Source of the DNA: Hoeflea sp. BRH_c9 | GTDB lineage: Bacteria > Pseudomonadota > Alphaproteobacteria > Rhizobiales > Rhizobiaceae | Assembly (NCBI GenBank): GCA_000961635.1 | Contig: LADQ01000241.1 | Location: 1-57,916 of the forward strand | DNA length: 57,916 bases | Direction: 5' to 3' | Shown: one piece after another, positions 8,805 through 17,366 of the stretch | Numbering within the stretch: position 1 is the stretch's first letter | Layout: the number at the start of each line of letters is the position of its first letter | Notes under the pieces: model-generated | The model's input: the letters and a program-made list of their open reading frames with translations, nothing else | Told to the model about the DNA's origin: nothing | Databases searched by the model: none | Program-made: the position numbers and the translations under genes

Positions 8805-10310
8805 TCAGACGTGGGACCGCCCGCTTTCCTCATAAAACCAGTCGTCCGGATAGGGGTACCACCAGTCCTGGACCACCGGCTTGTGATCGATGATCACCAT
8901 TTTCGAGCGGCGGAACGCATCAAGCCCGAGCCGTGACAGCTCGCGCCCCAGCCCGGATTTCTTCCAGCCGCCGAACGGCAGCGCGTCATTGTCGATCAGC
9001 GGATTGTTGACCCAGACCATGCCGGCCTCGAGCCGGTCGGCGGCTTCCATCGCCTCTTCCAGCGATGTGGTGAACACCGAGGCGCCGAGACCGAATTCGC
9101 TGTCATTGGCGCCGGCGATCGCCGCGTCAAAATCCGCCACCCGCATGATCGCGGCGACGGGCCCGAAACATTCCTCCCGCAGGATCGCCATGTCCGTGGT
9201 GCAGCCGGTGAGAATGGTCGGTTCATAGAACCAGCCGGTAGGCTGGTCAGCCGGAATCCTGCCGCCTAGAACAACGGTGGCGCCCTTGGCTTTGGCATCC
9301 TCGACCAGGCGGATCACCTTGTCGCGGGCGGCCTTGCTCACCAATGGACCGATCTCCGACTTTTTCAACCCATGACCGATCCGGAGCTTTTCGGCCTTGG
9401 CTTTGAACAACGCCACGAACTCGTCATGGATGGCGTCGACCACGAAGAAGCGCTCCGCCGAGGTGCAGACCTGCCCGGACATGTGAAAGGCGGCGGTGAC
9501 CGCGCCAGCGGCCGCGACATCCAGCGGCGCATGAGCCGTGATGATCATCGGATCGCTGCCGCCGGCTTCGATCACCGCCGGTTTCATCTGCGCGGTGGCC
9601 GCCATGGCGACGGCCTTGCCGGCAGCCACGGATCCGGTGAAGGCCACGGCATGGGTTTGCGGCGAGGCGATCAGCGCCTGGGACAGTTCGACGCCACCTG
9701 GCAGGCAGGCCACCAGACCATCGGGCAGCGCCGCAAAGATCTTCATGAACTCAAGCGTCGACAAGGTCGTCGCCGGCGCCGGCTTGATGATGCAACCATT
9801 GCCCGCGGCCAGTGACGCGGCAACCGTCCAACACATCAAAAGGATCGGAAAATTGAACGGCATGATGTGCACACTCAGCCCAAGCGCCTCGTAGCGGCAA
9901 TGCTGGAAGGAGCCGGCCTGGGTGGTGCCCGCCACCTTGCCCGCGTCATCGCGCGCCATCTCGGCGAAATAGCGAAACGCGCCTGCACAATTGGCCACCT
10001 CGCCAATCGCCTCGGGATAGGGCTTTCCCATCTCGCGTGACATCAACTCGGCGCAACGGCGCATGTCGGCCGCCTCGATCGCTCCGGCGACACGGTGGAG
10101 CATGGTGGCGCGGGATTTCGCGTCGAGCTTGTTCCATTTCCGCTGTGCTTCCGTGGCCGTGGTCAGCACCTCCTCCATGACCTCCAGAGTGGTCTCGGCT
10201 GCCTTGCCGACATGCTCCAGATTGGCCGGGTCGATCACGTCCCAGGCGACCCCGGTACTCGCCACATAGCGGTTGTCGGCAAAGTAGACGGGTACATTGG
10301 GGTCAAACAT
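8805..10310 (-). CDS. NAD(P)-dependent aldehyde dehydrogenase, succinate-semialdehyde (Sad/YneI) type
   Basis: 501 residues; the ATG with an upstream AGGA gives the normal family N-terminus. Catalytic residues are visible: Cys282 in SGQVCTSAE, general base Glu248 in VIEAGGSDP, and the cofactor Lys176 in IIKPAPAT. The GGSDP sequence and overall length resemble Sad/YneI succinate-semialdehyde dehydrogenases. It would oxidise an aldehyde made from an amine to the acid, using NAD(P). It lies between the twin cupin genes and the saccharopine-dehydrogenase-like gene in an operon with a polyamine-type importer, so a 4-aminobutanal or succinate-semialdehyde-like substrate is plausible. Confidence 0.88.
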   Translation of the reverse strand: MFDPNVPVYFADNRYVASTGVAWDVIDPANLEHVGKAAETTLEVMEEVLTTATEAQRKWNKLDAKSRATMLHRVAGAIEAADMRRCAELMSREMGKPYPEAIGEVANCAGAFRYFAEMARDDAGKVAGTTQAGSFQHCRYEALGLSVHIMPFNFPILLMCWTVAASLAAGNGCIIKPAPATTLSTLEFMKIFAALPDGLVACLPGGVELSQALIASPQTHAVAFTGSVAAGKAVAMAATAQMKPAVIEAGGSDPMIITAHAPLDVAAAGAVTAAFHMSGQVCTSAERFFVVDAIHDEFVALFKAKAEKLRIGHGLKKSEIGPLVSKAARDKVIRLVEDAKAKGATVVLGGRIPADQPTGWFYEPTILTGCTTDMAILREECFGPVAAIMRVADFDAAIAGANDSEFGLGASVFTTSLEEAMEAADRLEAGMVWVNNPLIDNDALPFGGWKKSGLGRELSRLGLDAFRRSKMVIIDHKPVVQDWWYPYPDDWFYEESGRSHV

Positions 10311-10363
10311 AGGGGCATTCCTGATTTTAAGACAAACTCCGGATAATCCGCTTTGGCCCAAGC

Positions 10364-10711
10364 CTAGCGGATCATGTAGACTTTCTTGACCGTCTCATGG
10401 ACGGTGCATTCGCCTTTCCAGTCCTTTGGGAAAAAGGCGGCGGTATCCGGCGTGATCTCGATGACCTCGCCGCTTTCATGCACATAGGTGCAACTGCCTT
10501 CCAGGAAATGGCAGAACTCGTCGCTGGTGACATGGCAGGCCCATTTGCCCGGCGTGCAGACCCACAATCCGCACTCGCTCCGGCCCTCGGGACCTTTGTG
10601 AATGACAAGTCCGGATGTGCGGCTTTCACCCTCTATCATGGTGGGGATCACGCCCCAGTCTTTCAAATCAGTCTGTTCGAGTGGCTTGCGCATCAACGGG
10701 GTTGCGGTCAT
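10364..10711 (-). CDS. Small single-domain cupin protein (first of a pair)
   Basis: 115 residues of one small beta-barrel cupin (Cupin_3, the type found in ureidoglycine aminohydrolase-like proteins). Visible features are GLWVCTPGKW near residue 50, DEFCHFLEG near residue 65 and the second conserved motif around ITPDTAAFFPKDW near residue 85. The first motif has only one of the usual histidines, so metal binding is uncertain. It is 28 bases downstream of a closely similar cupin; both share the CTPG(K/R)W and DEFCHF cores, indicating tandem duplication. Such proteins often act as small isomerases or sensors in nitrogen-compound operons; no specific activity can be named. Confidence 0.8.
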   Translation of the reverse strand: MTATPLMRKPLEQTDLKDWGVIPTMIEGESRTSGLVIHKGPEGRSECGLWVCTPGKWACHVTSDEFCHFLEGSCTYVHESGEVIEITPDTAAFFPKDWKGECTVHETVKKVYMIR

Positions 10712-10739
10712 GGATCGATCCTTGAATTTGTCTGGCGGT

Positions 10740-11102
10740 TCAGGCCAGCATGTAGATATTGCGCATGGTCTCAATGACGTTGCATTCGCCGGTCCATCCG
10801 GCCCTAAACATCACGGCGTCTCCCGGTCCGATTTCGATGACTTCACCCTCATCGGATGTGTAGACCGCCCGCCCCGCGACGAAGTGGCAGAACTCGTCAC
10901 GCGGAATCGACAGCCGCCAGCGGCCGGGAGTGCAAACCCAGATGCCGGTTTCCGGCTGGTTGTTCGGTCCCTTGTACAGAAGCCTGCCGGACGAATGCGA
11001 TCGTCCCTCCAGACTGTCAGCCTGTTCACCCCAATCGGCCAGATCGTCAAAGCTGGTGGCGCCATGAATATGCGGCGCCGACGAAGTGAGCGTCTCAACC
11101 AT
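10740..11102 (-). CDS. Small single-domain cupin protein (second of a pair)
   Basis: 120 residues; one Cupin_3 barrel. GIWVCTPGRW lies near residue 55, DEFCHFVAG near residue 70 and IGPGDAVMFRAGW near residue 90. It resembles the neighbouring cupin but has its own N-terminus. The ATG overlaps the end of the glycosyltransferase gene by 8 bases, which suggests coupled translation; an in-frame GTG lies three codons further up. Having two cupins rather than one raises the chance that they form a heteromer or act on successive intermediates. Function is unknown. Confidence 0.8.
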   Translation of the reverse strand: MVETLTSSAPHIHGATSFDDLADWGEQADSLEGRSHSSGRLLYKGPNNQPETGIWVCTPGRWRLSIPRDEFCHFVAGRAVYTSDEGEVIEIGPGDAVMFRAGWTGECNVIETMRNIYMLA

Positions 11103-12387
11103 TGAAGACACCGCCGGTCACCAGTTGATCGAGAATGCCCGCGGCCTTCTTCGGGCCATTGCGGGCCTGCATATGTGCGGATGTCGCTTCAAGCTTTGCC
11201 TTCATCGCGGGGTCCGTGATGCAGGCTTCGAGCTTCTGGGCCAGGTCCGCATCGGTCCAGTCATAACGCGGCATCTTGAAGCCGTGACCGGTCTCATCGA
11301 CGCGGGTGGCATTGTCGTGGCCGTCCCAGACATAAGGCATGATGATCGCCGGCTTGCCGAAATAGAGGCACTCCGTGAACGAGTTGTTGCCGCCGTGATG
11401 GATCACCGCATCCACCTGCGGGATCACTGACGGCTGCGGGAACCAGCTGTCGATGATGACATTGCCCGGCAGATCGGTGTACTCGCCCTTGTAATCGCCA
11501 ACATTGACCAGCGCCCGGTATGGCAGCTTGCCGACGGTGGTAATGATCCGCTTGAGCAATTCGGTGTCGCCGGCGCCGAGGCTGCCAAAGCTGACATAGA
11601 GCAGAGGCTTGTCATTGTTCTGAGCAAATTCCGGCACCTCATAGGGTTTCTCGGTGCGGATGCAGCCTTCGAGATACTGGAACCGCTTGGGGTCGAGCGG
11701 ATGCGCGCGGTTGAACTTCACCGGCTCGGGATAAAGCAGGAGGTTCATGAATGGCGAGGCTTCAAAGAACTGGCCCAGTGGATAGGGATCTTCGTTGCAG
11801 GAAGCGAGGAAGCTGTTGAAATCATCATGGATCGGCTTGATCACTTCGTTGAAGCGGTTCTGAAACGCGGTGTGGCAGGCATGATCATTCTCGCCGCAGC
11901 CGGACAGGTGCGGCGGGATGTTCGGATCCTCGATCTCGTTTTCCGAGCACGATATGATCCGGACCCAGGGATTGCCGAACTGCTTGATTGCCGGAAACAG
12001 GATGACATTGTCGACGCAGATCAGATCCGGCTGGATCCGGGCGAGAACCGCCGGCAGATCCTTCTCCGCCCACTTGGCGCTGTCGACGATGGCCTCCCAG
12101 CAATCCTTGACGTAGGTGTCGATCTGCTCATAGGGGCTTTTGCGGAAATTCGGGATATGACCATTGATGAAGTCCTCCCAGAATTTGGCCATCTGTTCCG
12201 GCGGCATCGGCGCGGACAGGGCGACCGGATGGGCCTCGAAACCGTAACCTTCGTAGACCGCGACGAACCCCGGATCGGACAGGAACACGGCCTTGTGGCC
12301 AAGCGCCTGAACCGCCTGCGCGATGCCGACCGAGTTCAATGCCGGGCCATAAGCGGCTTCGGGAAAGAATGCGATGGTTTTGGACAT
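11095..12387 (-). CDS. Family-1 (UGT/MGT-like) glycosyltransferase A
   Basis: 430-residue GT-B glycosyltransferase. The N-terminal acceptor domain starts FFPEAAYGPALN; the C-terminal donor domain has the sugar-nucleotide site HHGGNNSFTE at about residues 328-337, followed by MPYVWDGHDNATR, matching the HGG-xx-S and acceptor loops of macrolide/plant-type UGTs. The start is preceded by GGGGAG. It follows the ATPase gene by 20 bases and overlaps the cupin gene, so it is firmly inside the importer operon. A clear paralogue sits in the divergent operon. Family members glycosylate small hydroxyl- or amino-bearing molecules with UDP- or TDP-sugars. Why a catabolic polyamine-type operon would need one is not explained by known pathways. 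Confidence 0.83.
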   Translation of the reverse strand: MSKTIAFFPEAAYGPALNSVGIAQAVQALGHKAVFLSDPGFVAVYEGYGFEAHPVALSAPMPPEQMAKFWEDFINGHIPNFRKSPYEQIDTYVKDCWEAIVDSAKWAEKDLPAVLARIQPDLICVDNVILFPAIKQFGNPWVRIISCSENEIEDPNIPPHLSGCGENDHACHTAFQNRFNEVIKPIHDDFNSFLASCNEDPYPLGQFFEASPFMNLLLYPEPVKFNRAHPLDPKRFQYLEGCIRTEKPYEVPEFAQNNDKPLLYVSFGSLGAGDTELLKRIITTVGKLPYRALVNVGDYKGEYTDLPGNVIIDSWFPQPSVIPQVDAVIHHGGNNSFTECLYFGKPAIIMPYVWDGHDNATRVDETGHGFKMPRYDWTDADLAQKLEACITDPAMKAKLEATSAHMQARNGPKKAAGILDQLVTGGVFNG

Positions 12388-12407
12388 GGTGCTCCCCTTT
12401 TCGTGTC

Positions 12408-13466
12408 TTAATCTGGAAATAGCCGGCAACGATCAGGATCGATGCCAAGATGGATTGGGCTGCCGATGCCAAGATCAGCACTGGTGTGGGCCGGAACACG
12501 CACTTGCAGCGGCGTCTCGCAAGCGGCGATCTTGACGTGCAGCACCCGGTCAAGTCCGTGATAGGCAGCGTCAACGAGGGAACCGGCGATGCCGCCGCCA
12601 TTCATTGAAACCGCAATGCTCTCGGGACGTATCGCAAGTGTCGCCGGTCCCGCCGCGGCGCCCGGCATCGGCACTGACAATCCATCCGCCTCGAAGCTGC
12701 CGTTTGGCGTGACAACGCCACTGATAAAATTCATCACGCCGATGAAATTGGCGACAAACCGGTCTGCCGGGTGTTCATAGATCTCCTCCGGCGCGCCGCA
12801 TTGGAGCAACCGGCCATCCTTCAGGATCGCCATGCGGTCGGCCATCACCAGCGCTTCCTCCTGGTCATGGGTGACGATGATGAAGGTGATGCCGACCTCG
12901 TGTTGCAGCCGCTTCAGTTCAAGCTGCATGCGCTCGCGCAATTTCTTGTCGAGCGCGCCGAGCGGCTCGTCGAGCAGCAGCACTTTCGGCCGCTTGATCA
13001 GCGACCGGGCCAGCGCCACGCGCTGTTTCTGGCCGCCGGACAGCTGCTCGGGCTTGCGCTCGGCAAAAGGCGTCAGGTCGGTGACAGCCATGATCTCGTC
13101 GACACGGTGATTGATCTCGGTTTTCGCCAGGCGCTCCATCTCCAGGCCATAGGAGAGGTTCTTCCGGATCGTCATATGCGGAAACAGCGCATAGGACTGG
13201 AACATCAGGTTGAGCGGGCGCTTCTCGGGTGACAATGGCGCGATATCGGTTCCATCGAGCAGGATGCGCCCGCTGCCCGGCGTCTCGAAACCGGCGAGCA
13301 TGCGCAGCAGCGTGGTCTTGCCGCAGCCCGACGGACCAAGCAGCGCGAAGAATTCGTTCCTTTGGATATCGAGCGACACATTGTCGACGGCCCTGACCGG
13401 GCCGAACGACTTCGACAGTCCGTCGATTCTCAGGATTGGCTCTTGCGCTGTCGGCTCTTGGTTCAT
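12408..13466 (-). CDS. Spermidine/putrescine-type ABC importer ATPase (PotA family)
   Basis: 352 residues. Walker A GPSGCGKTT is at 44-52, the ABC signature LSGGQKQRVALARS and Walker B VLLLDEP follow near residues 145-170, the H-loop is VTHDQEEA near residue 203, and a C-terminal TOBE domain fills about residues 290-350. This is the layout of PotA/PotG/FbpC-type ATPases that power import of polyamines and similar cations. A much longer open frame continues upstream but overlaps the permease gene; the ATG chosen overlaps the permease stop as ATGA, and the PotA-like sequence begins right there. Confidence 0.92.
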   Translation of the reverse strand: MNQEPTAQEPILRIDGLSKSFGPVRAVDNVSLDIQRNEFFALLGPSGCGKTTLLRMLAGFETPGSGRILLDGTDIAPLSPEKRPLNLMFQSYALFPHMTIRKNLSYGLEMERLAKTEINHRVDEIMAVTDLTPFAERKPEQLSGGQKQRVALARSLIKRPKVLLLDEPLGALDKKLRERMQLELKRLQHEVGITFIIVTHDQEEALVMADRMAILKDGRLLQCGAPEEIYEHPADRFVANFIGVMNFISGVVTPNGSFEADGLSVPMPGAAAGPATLAIRPESIAVSMNGGGIAGSLVDAAYHGLDRVLHVKIAACETPLQVRVPAHTSADLGIGSPIHLGIDPDRCRLFPD

Positions 13467-14251
13467 GACATCTGTTCTTTGTTGACCCATTGGGAAATCA
13501 AAAGCGCCAGCGCGCTCACGCCCATGACGATGGTCGCCAGCGCATTGATTTCGGGGGTAATGCCGAAGCGGATCATCGAGTAGATCTGGATCGGCAGGGT
13601 GATTGATGACCGACCGGCCCCCGCGGTGAAAAAGGCTATGATGAACTCGTCCACCGACAGCGTGAACGCCAGCAGCGCGCCGGCGATGATTGCCGGCAGC
13701 AGCACCGGGAACGTCACCCGCCAGAACGTGGTCCAGCCCGACGCGCCGAGGTCGCGCGAGGCTTCCACGATCGAATAGTCGAAATGCTTGAGCCGCGCCC
13801 TGACGATGGAGCAGACGAAAGCCAGATCGAAGATCACGTGGCTCAGGATGATGGTGTGCAGCCCGAGGGTCAGGTTGAGGCGCGAAAAGAATGTGAGCAA
13901 TGCCACCGCCAGAACAATGTCGGGAATGACCATCGGCGCGAAGGCCAGGGCTTCGAGCCCCGTGCTCTTGCGGCGGCGCGTTTCCATGCCGATTGCCAGA
14001 AGCGTTCCGAGCACCGTGGAGATCAGTGTCGCGGCGACGGCGACCACCAACGTGTTCCAGGCCGCACCCAGGATCTCGGAATTGCCGGCCAGCGCAACAT
14101 ACCATTTCGTCGAGAAACCGGACCATGTGGTGGGTAGGCCGGCCTCGTTGAACGACAAAAGCACCAGAACCGCGATAGGCAGGTAGAGAAACCCGAAGAC
14201 GCAAAACAGCACGATCCGGCCCGGCAGCCTGGCGCCGGCAGCGGAGCTCAT
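13463..14251 (-). CDS. Spermidine/putrescine-type ABC importer permease (PotC family)
   Basis: 262-residue inner-membrane permease with about six transmembrane helices; the first covers roughly residues 15-35. The coupling loop is EASRDLGASGWTTFWRVTFP near residue 165, the EAA motif that docks on the ATPase. PotC-type proteins start with a short basic stretch before the first helix, as here. The start overlaps the PotB-type gene by 4 bases and the stop overlaps the ATPase gene by 4 bases, giving a tightly coupled B-C-A order. It pairs with the neighbouring PotB-type subunit to make the pore. Confidence 0.92.
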   Translation of the reverse strand: MSSAAGARLPGRIVLFCVFGFLYLPIAVLVLLSFNEAGLPTTWSGFSTKWYVALAGNSEILGAAWNTLVVAVAATLISTVLGTLLAIGMETRRRKSTGLEALAFAPMVIPDIVLAVALLTFFSRLNLTLGLHTIILSHVIFDLAFVCSIVRARLKHFDYSIVEASRDLGASGWTTFWRVTFPVLLPAIIAGALLAFTLSVDEFIIAFFTAGAGRSSITLPIQIYSMIRFGITPEINALATIVMGVSALALLISQWVNKEQMS

Positions 14252-15111
14252 GACGGCGCTCCGGCGCGTTCGCCGCTGGCATGCGCCGTGGCGCGACCCT
14301 GCAGAAACAGCAAGATGATCATGGTGGCGATCAGAACCATGCCAAGGGCCGCGCCAAAGGGCCAGTCATTGGCGGTAAGGAACTGGTCGTAGACGACATT
14401 GCCGATCATCTGGAACCGGCCGCCGCCCAGGAGCGCGGGCGTGACGAAATTGCCGATCGACAGCACGAAAACGAAGACTCCGCCGGCCGCCACGCCGGAC
14501 ATGGTCAGGGGCAGCGTAACCCGCAGGAAGGTGCTCACCGGTCCGCCGCCGAGATCGCGCGAGGCTTCCATCAATTCCGGATTGAGGCGCGACAGGGTTG
14601 AATAGATCGCCAGGATGACGAAGGGCAGGTAATTGTAGACCAGACCGACGATCACCGCCCCTTCGCTGTAGAGCAGCGACAACGGTTCGCCGTCATATCC
14701 TGCCATGCGCAACAGGTTGTTGAGCAATCCTTCGCGGTTGAGCAGCACGATCCAGGCATAGGTGCGGATCAAATAATTGCTCCAGAACGGCAACACGGCG
14801 AAGAACAGCAGCATCGCCTGCCGGTGTTTCGGCGCGCGGTTGATGGCGTAAGCCGCGGGATAGGCGATCAGGATGGCGATCAGGGTCACCAGACCGGCGA
14901 TCCGGGCGGAATTGAGGAAAATCTTCGCATACAGCGGGTCGACAACGCGCTGGAAGTTCTCAAGCGTGAAATCATAGACGACGCCACCCCACGTACCGCG
15001 CTCGAAAAAGGCGTAGCTGAGGATCAACAGGCACGGCAGCACCATGAAGACAAGCAGCCAGGCGACGGCCGGCGCCGCGAGCAGATTGGGTCTTGAAGCT
15101 TGAAAGGACAT
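14248..15111 (-). CDS. Spermidine/putrescine-type ABC importer permease (PotB family)
   Basis: 287-residue permease with six predicted membrane helices, the first at about residues 12-33. The EAA coupling loop reads EASRDLGGGPVSTFLRVTLP near residue 180. It has the larger periplasmic loop after helix 1 that is typical of PotB/PotH. It is the partner of the downstream PotC-type permease. A strong 12-bp hairpin separates it from the binding-protein gene, 79 bases upstream, which may lower its expression relative to the binding protein. Confidence 0.92.
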   Translation of the reverse strand: MSFQASRPNLLAAPAVAWLLVFMVLPCLLILSYAFFERGTWGGVVYDFTLENFQRVVDPLYAKIFLNSARIAGLVTLIAILIAYPAAYAINRAPKHRQAMLLFFAVLPFWSNYLIRTYAWIVLLNREGLLNNLLRMAGYDGEPLSLLYSEGAVIVGLVYNYLPFVILAIYSTLSRLNPELMEASRDLGGGPVSTFLRVTLPLTMSGVAAGGVFVFVLSIGNFVTPALLGGGRFQMIGNVVYDQFLTANDWPFGAALGMVLIATMIILLFLQGRATAHASGERAGAPS

Positions 15112-15135
15112 CGGTTTCCACCGCGGAAAGAAATT

Positions 15136-15171
15136 CCTCCCCGGCCGCCACGTAGGCGACGGCCGGGGAGG
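15136..15171 (-). terminator. Strong hairpin between binding-protein gene and permease genes (attenuator-like)
   Basis: A perfect 12-bp inverted repeat (CCTCCCCGGCCG / CGGCCGGGGAGG) with a 12-base loop lies between the substrate-binding protein gene and the permease gene. Read on the minus strand it is followed by AATTTCTTT, a weak U-rich tail. It could stop part of the transcripts or protect the upstream mRNA from 3' decay, so that the binding protein is made in excess, as in the malE-malF spacer. The hairpin is seen; the function is inferred. Confidence 0.6.
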
Positions 15172-15190
15172 CGCCGGGAGGCCTAAAGGG

Positions 15191-16237
15191 TCAATTCGAG
15201 GCCTTGATCTCGCTGACAGCGCGCGAATAGTCCTTCTGGGCGTCGCCCAGATCGCGCATCAATTCAAGCTTGGTCAATTCCGCGGGCGCCATCGCCATGT
15301 TGGGATACTGCGCGGCGATCGCCGGATCGAGGCTTTCCATGGCGGCCTTGTTGGGCACCTTGTAAAGGATGTTCTCCGCTGCCCAGGCATGGTTCTTGGT
15401 GTCGAGAATGAAGTTGATGAACTTCATTGCCGCATCCTTGTTTTCCGAGCCCTTCATCACCACGATGGTATCGACCCAGAGGTCTGAGCCTTCCTTGGGC
15501 ACGATGAACTTGATCTCGGCATTCTCGCCAATGCCGTAATTGCACCAGCCATCCCAGGCATGCACCAGCGAGGCCTCTCCGGAGACAAGCTTCGAGTAGA
15601 AGGTTGTGTCATCATAGGCGAGCAGCGTTTTCTTGGCTTCGATCAGAAGATCCTTCGCGGCATTGATCTTGGCTGGATCAGATTCATTGACCGACGAGCC
15701 GGTGGCGAAAAGCCCGGCGGCCATCAGCCAGCGATCGGTGGCCAGCATCGTTGTCTTGCCGGTGACGTCATCGGCCGGCTTGAGCAGGTTCATCCAGCTG
15801 TCGGGCGTGCCCGCGACCAGATCCGACCGATAGCACAGGCCAGTGGTGCCCCAGGTGTAAGGCACCGAAAACTCGGTGCCCGGATCATAGGCGAGCGCCG
15901 CAGCTTCCGGATAGAGATTGGCGAGATTCGGCACGGCTGCCTTGTCGATCGGCTCGGCCAGACCCTGCTTGTTGAGCACTTCGGCGAATGGCGAGGAGAC
16001 GAAAACCACGTCATATCCCTTGCCCTGGCTCGCCATCAGCTTGCCCATGATCTCTTCATTGGTGGCGTGATTGACAACTTCCAACTCAAGCCCGGTCGCG
16101 GCCTTGAAACTGTCCGCGATATCGGGCGCCATGTAGCCGTCCCAATTGGAAATGACGAGATCCGCGGCCCCGGCTGGCGCCGCGGCAAGGAGCGCGACGG
16201 CGCTGCATGTCGCAATAAATCTGTTCTTCACGGTCAT
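15191..16237 (-). CDS. Spermidine/putrescine-type ABC importer binding protein (PotD/PotF family)
   Basis: 348-residue periplasmic protein. A signal peptide is clear: basic start, hydrophobic core at about residues 8-20, cleavage after PAGA (residue 24). The mature part begins ADLVISNWDGYMAPD, the standard start of PotD/PotF-like proteins (SBP_bac_8). It binds the ligand and delivers it to the PotB/PotC-type pore. The ATG is preceded by GGAGGT at 6 bases. It is the first gene of the nine-gene leftward operon and faces the GntR regulator, 202 bases away. Sequence alone does not separate spermidine, putrescine and other cationic ligands. Confidence 0.9.
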   Translation of the reverse strand: MTVKNRFIATCSAVALLAAAPAGAADLVISNWDGYMAPDIADSFKAATGLELEVVNHATNEEIMGKLMASQGKGYDVVFVSSPFAEVLNKQGLAEPIDKAAVPNLANLYPEAAALAYDPGTEFSVPYTWGTTGLCYRSDLVAGTPDSWMNLLKPADDVTGKTTMLATDRWLMAAGLFATGSSVNESDPAKINAAKDLLIEAKKTLLAYDDTTFYSKLVSGEASLVHAWDGWCNYGIGENAEIKFIVPKEGSDLWVDTIVVMKGSENKDAAMKFINFILDTKNHAWAAENILYKVPNKAAMESLDPAIAAQYPNMAMAPAELTKLELMRDLGDAQKDYSRAVSEIKASN

Positions 16238-16439
16238 GGAAGACCTCCGTTTCGATTGTTCCACCTCTGTGCAGCGCCCGCCGGGTTTGGGCCCGGTCTG
16301 TTTCCGCCCTGATTACAACGGTACAATTTATAAAAATAATACGTCAATAGGGAAAATGATGCGTTGGGGATTTCTTGCTTGCGGCCTTGCGGAATTCTCA
16401 AAAATGAACAGAATGCACCCATAACGAAGGGATGCGACC
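16238..16439. promoter_or_regulatory. Divergent promoter region between PotD-type gene and GntR gene
   Basis: 202 bases between two outward-facing operons. An AT-rich tract at 16319-16350 stands out from the GC-rich surroundings and contains the small dyad TTAT-N4-ATAA and a TTGACG hexamer on the minus strand near 16348. No hexamer pair with standard spacing and no convincing GntR palindrome was found. It must hold both promoters and probably the site for the adjacent two-domain GntR regulator. Confidence 0.35.
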
Positions 16440-17366
16440 ATGACCGCCAAGACAGATCGCCCCAATCCGCGCCATGTATCTTTGGCTCAAATGATACTGG
16501 ACATTGCGCTGGAGCGCGGGATCGAACCCGGCGAAAGGCTTGCCGAGCAGGCGCTGGCGTCAATGTGCAATGTCTCGCGCACGCCGATCCGCAAGGCGCT
16601 GAAGCTGTTGGCCGACAATGACTTGGTTACCGCTGACGCCGATGGCGGCTTCGTTCTGACCGCAGACCCGTCCAGCACGCCGCGGCTTGATGACGCCGTC
16701 AAAATCGCCAATGACCAGCAAATCAACAGCGCTATCTTGCGGGATCTGACCGCCGGACGGATTTCCGCCACGCAAACCGTGGCAAGCCTGCAGCGGCGCT
16801 ATGGCGTTTCCCGGCAGGCGATACAGAACGGGCTGACAAAACTGGCCGAACAGAACCTCGCCGAGCGCGCCTCGGGCCAGCAATGGCTGCTCAACCAGTT
16901 TGCCGTCAGCCGCGAAGCGATCGCCAAGAGTTATGAATTCCGGCTGGCGACGGAGCCCCTCGCCCTGACCCTGCCGGATTTCCATCGCGACCTCACCGCT
17001 CTCGCCTCATTGAGACAGATGATGCAGGCGCTCAGAGTGATGAATGAAGCGACATTTGACCGCAACATGTTCGAGCGGACGGATTTCGAATTTCACATGA
17101 TGGTCGCCAAGGGCTGCGGAAACCCGTTCATGGTCGAGGCGCTGACAAACCATCACCGGATGCGCCGCGAGACCCACGGCGGCAGCAAGGTCGGCACATT
17201 TCGGCTGATGCAGTCAAATATTGACCATATCCAGATCCTCGAGCAGATCGAAACCGGCAGGATGGAACTTGCGGCAGACCTCATGCGTGTGCATATACAG
17301 ATGTCACAATCGCATCGCCCAAAGCTTGCCGGCCGTGGCGTTCCCCCCACCTTCAAGATTGCATGA
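16440..17366 (+). CDS. GntR family regulator with two winged-helix domains and an FCD-like ligand domain
   Basis: 308 residues. Most FCD-type GntR regulators are 220-250 residues with a single DNA-binding domain. Here residues 14-75 form a first winged helix (recognition helix VSRTPIRKALKLL) and residues 93-152 form a second (VSRQAIQNGLTKLAEQNL). The ligand domain follows from about 160, with an FCD-type DxxxH pair (TDFEFHMM) and later histidines near NIDHIQ and RVHIQM. The protein probably senses a ligand of the locus and controls both divergent operons. Its stop overlaps the start of the second glycosyltransferase as ATGA, so regulator and enzyme are translated together. Confidence 0.85.
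   Translation: MTAKTDRPNPRHVSLAQMILDIALERGIEPGERLAEQALASMCNVSRTPIRKALKLLADNDLVTADADGGFVLTADPSSTPRLDDAVKIANDQQINSAILRDLTAGRISATQTVASLQRRYGVSRQAIQNGLTKLAEQNLAERASGQQWLLNQFAVSREAIAKSYEFRLATEPLALTLPDFHRDLTALASLRQMMQALRVMNEATFDRNMFERTDFEFHMMVAKGCGNPFMVEALTNHHRMRRETHGGSKVGTFRLMQSNIDHIQILEQIETGRMELAADLMRVHIQMSQSHRPKLAGRGVPPTFKIA

Noticed and set aside
12408-14282. A 624-codon frame on the minus strand that could be read as a large fusion protein ending in an ATPase.
   Set aside because: The first 270 codons are out of frame with, and fully overlap, a clear PotC-type permease gene; the PotA-like sequence starts at the ATG at 13466, which overlaps the permease stop.
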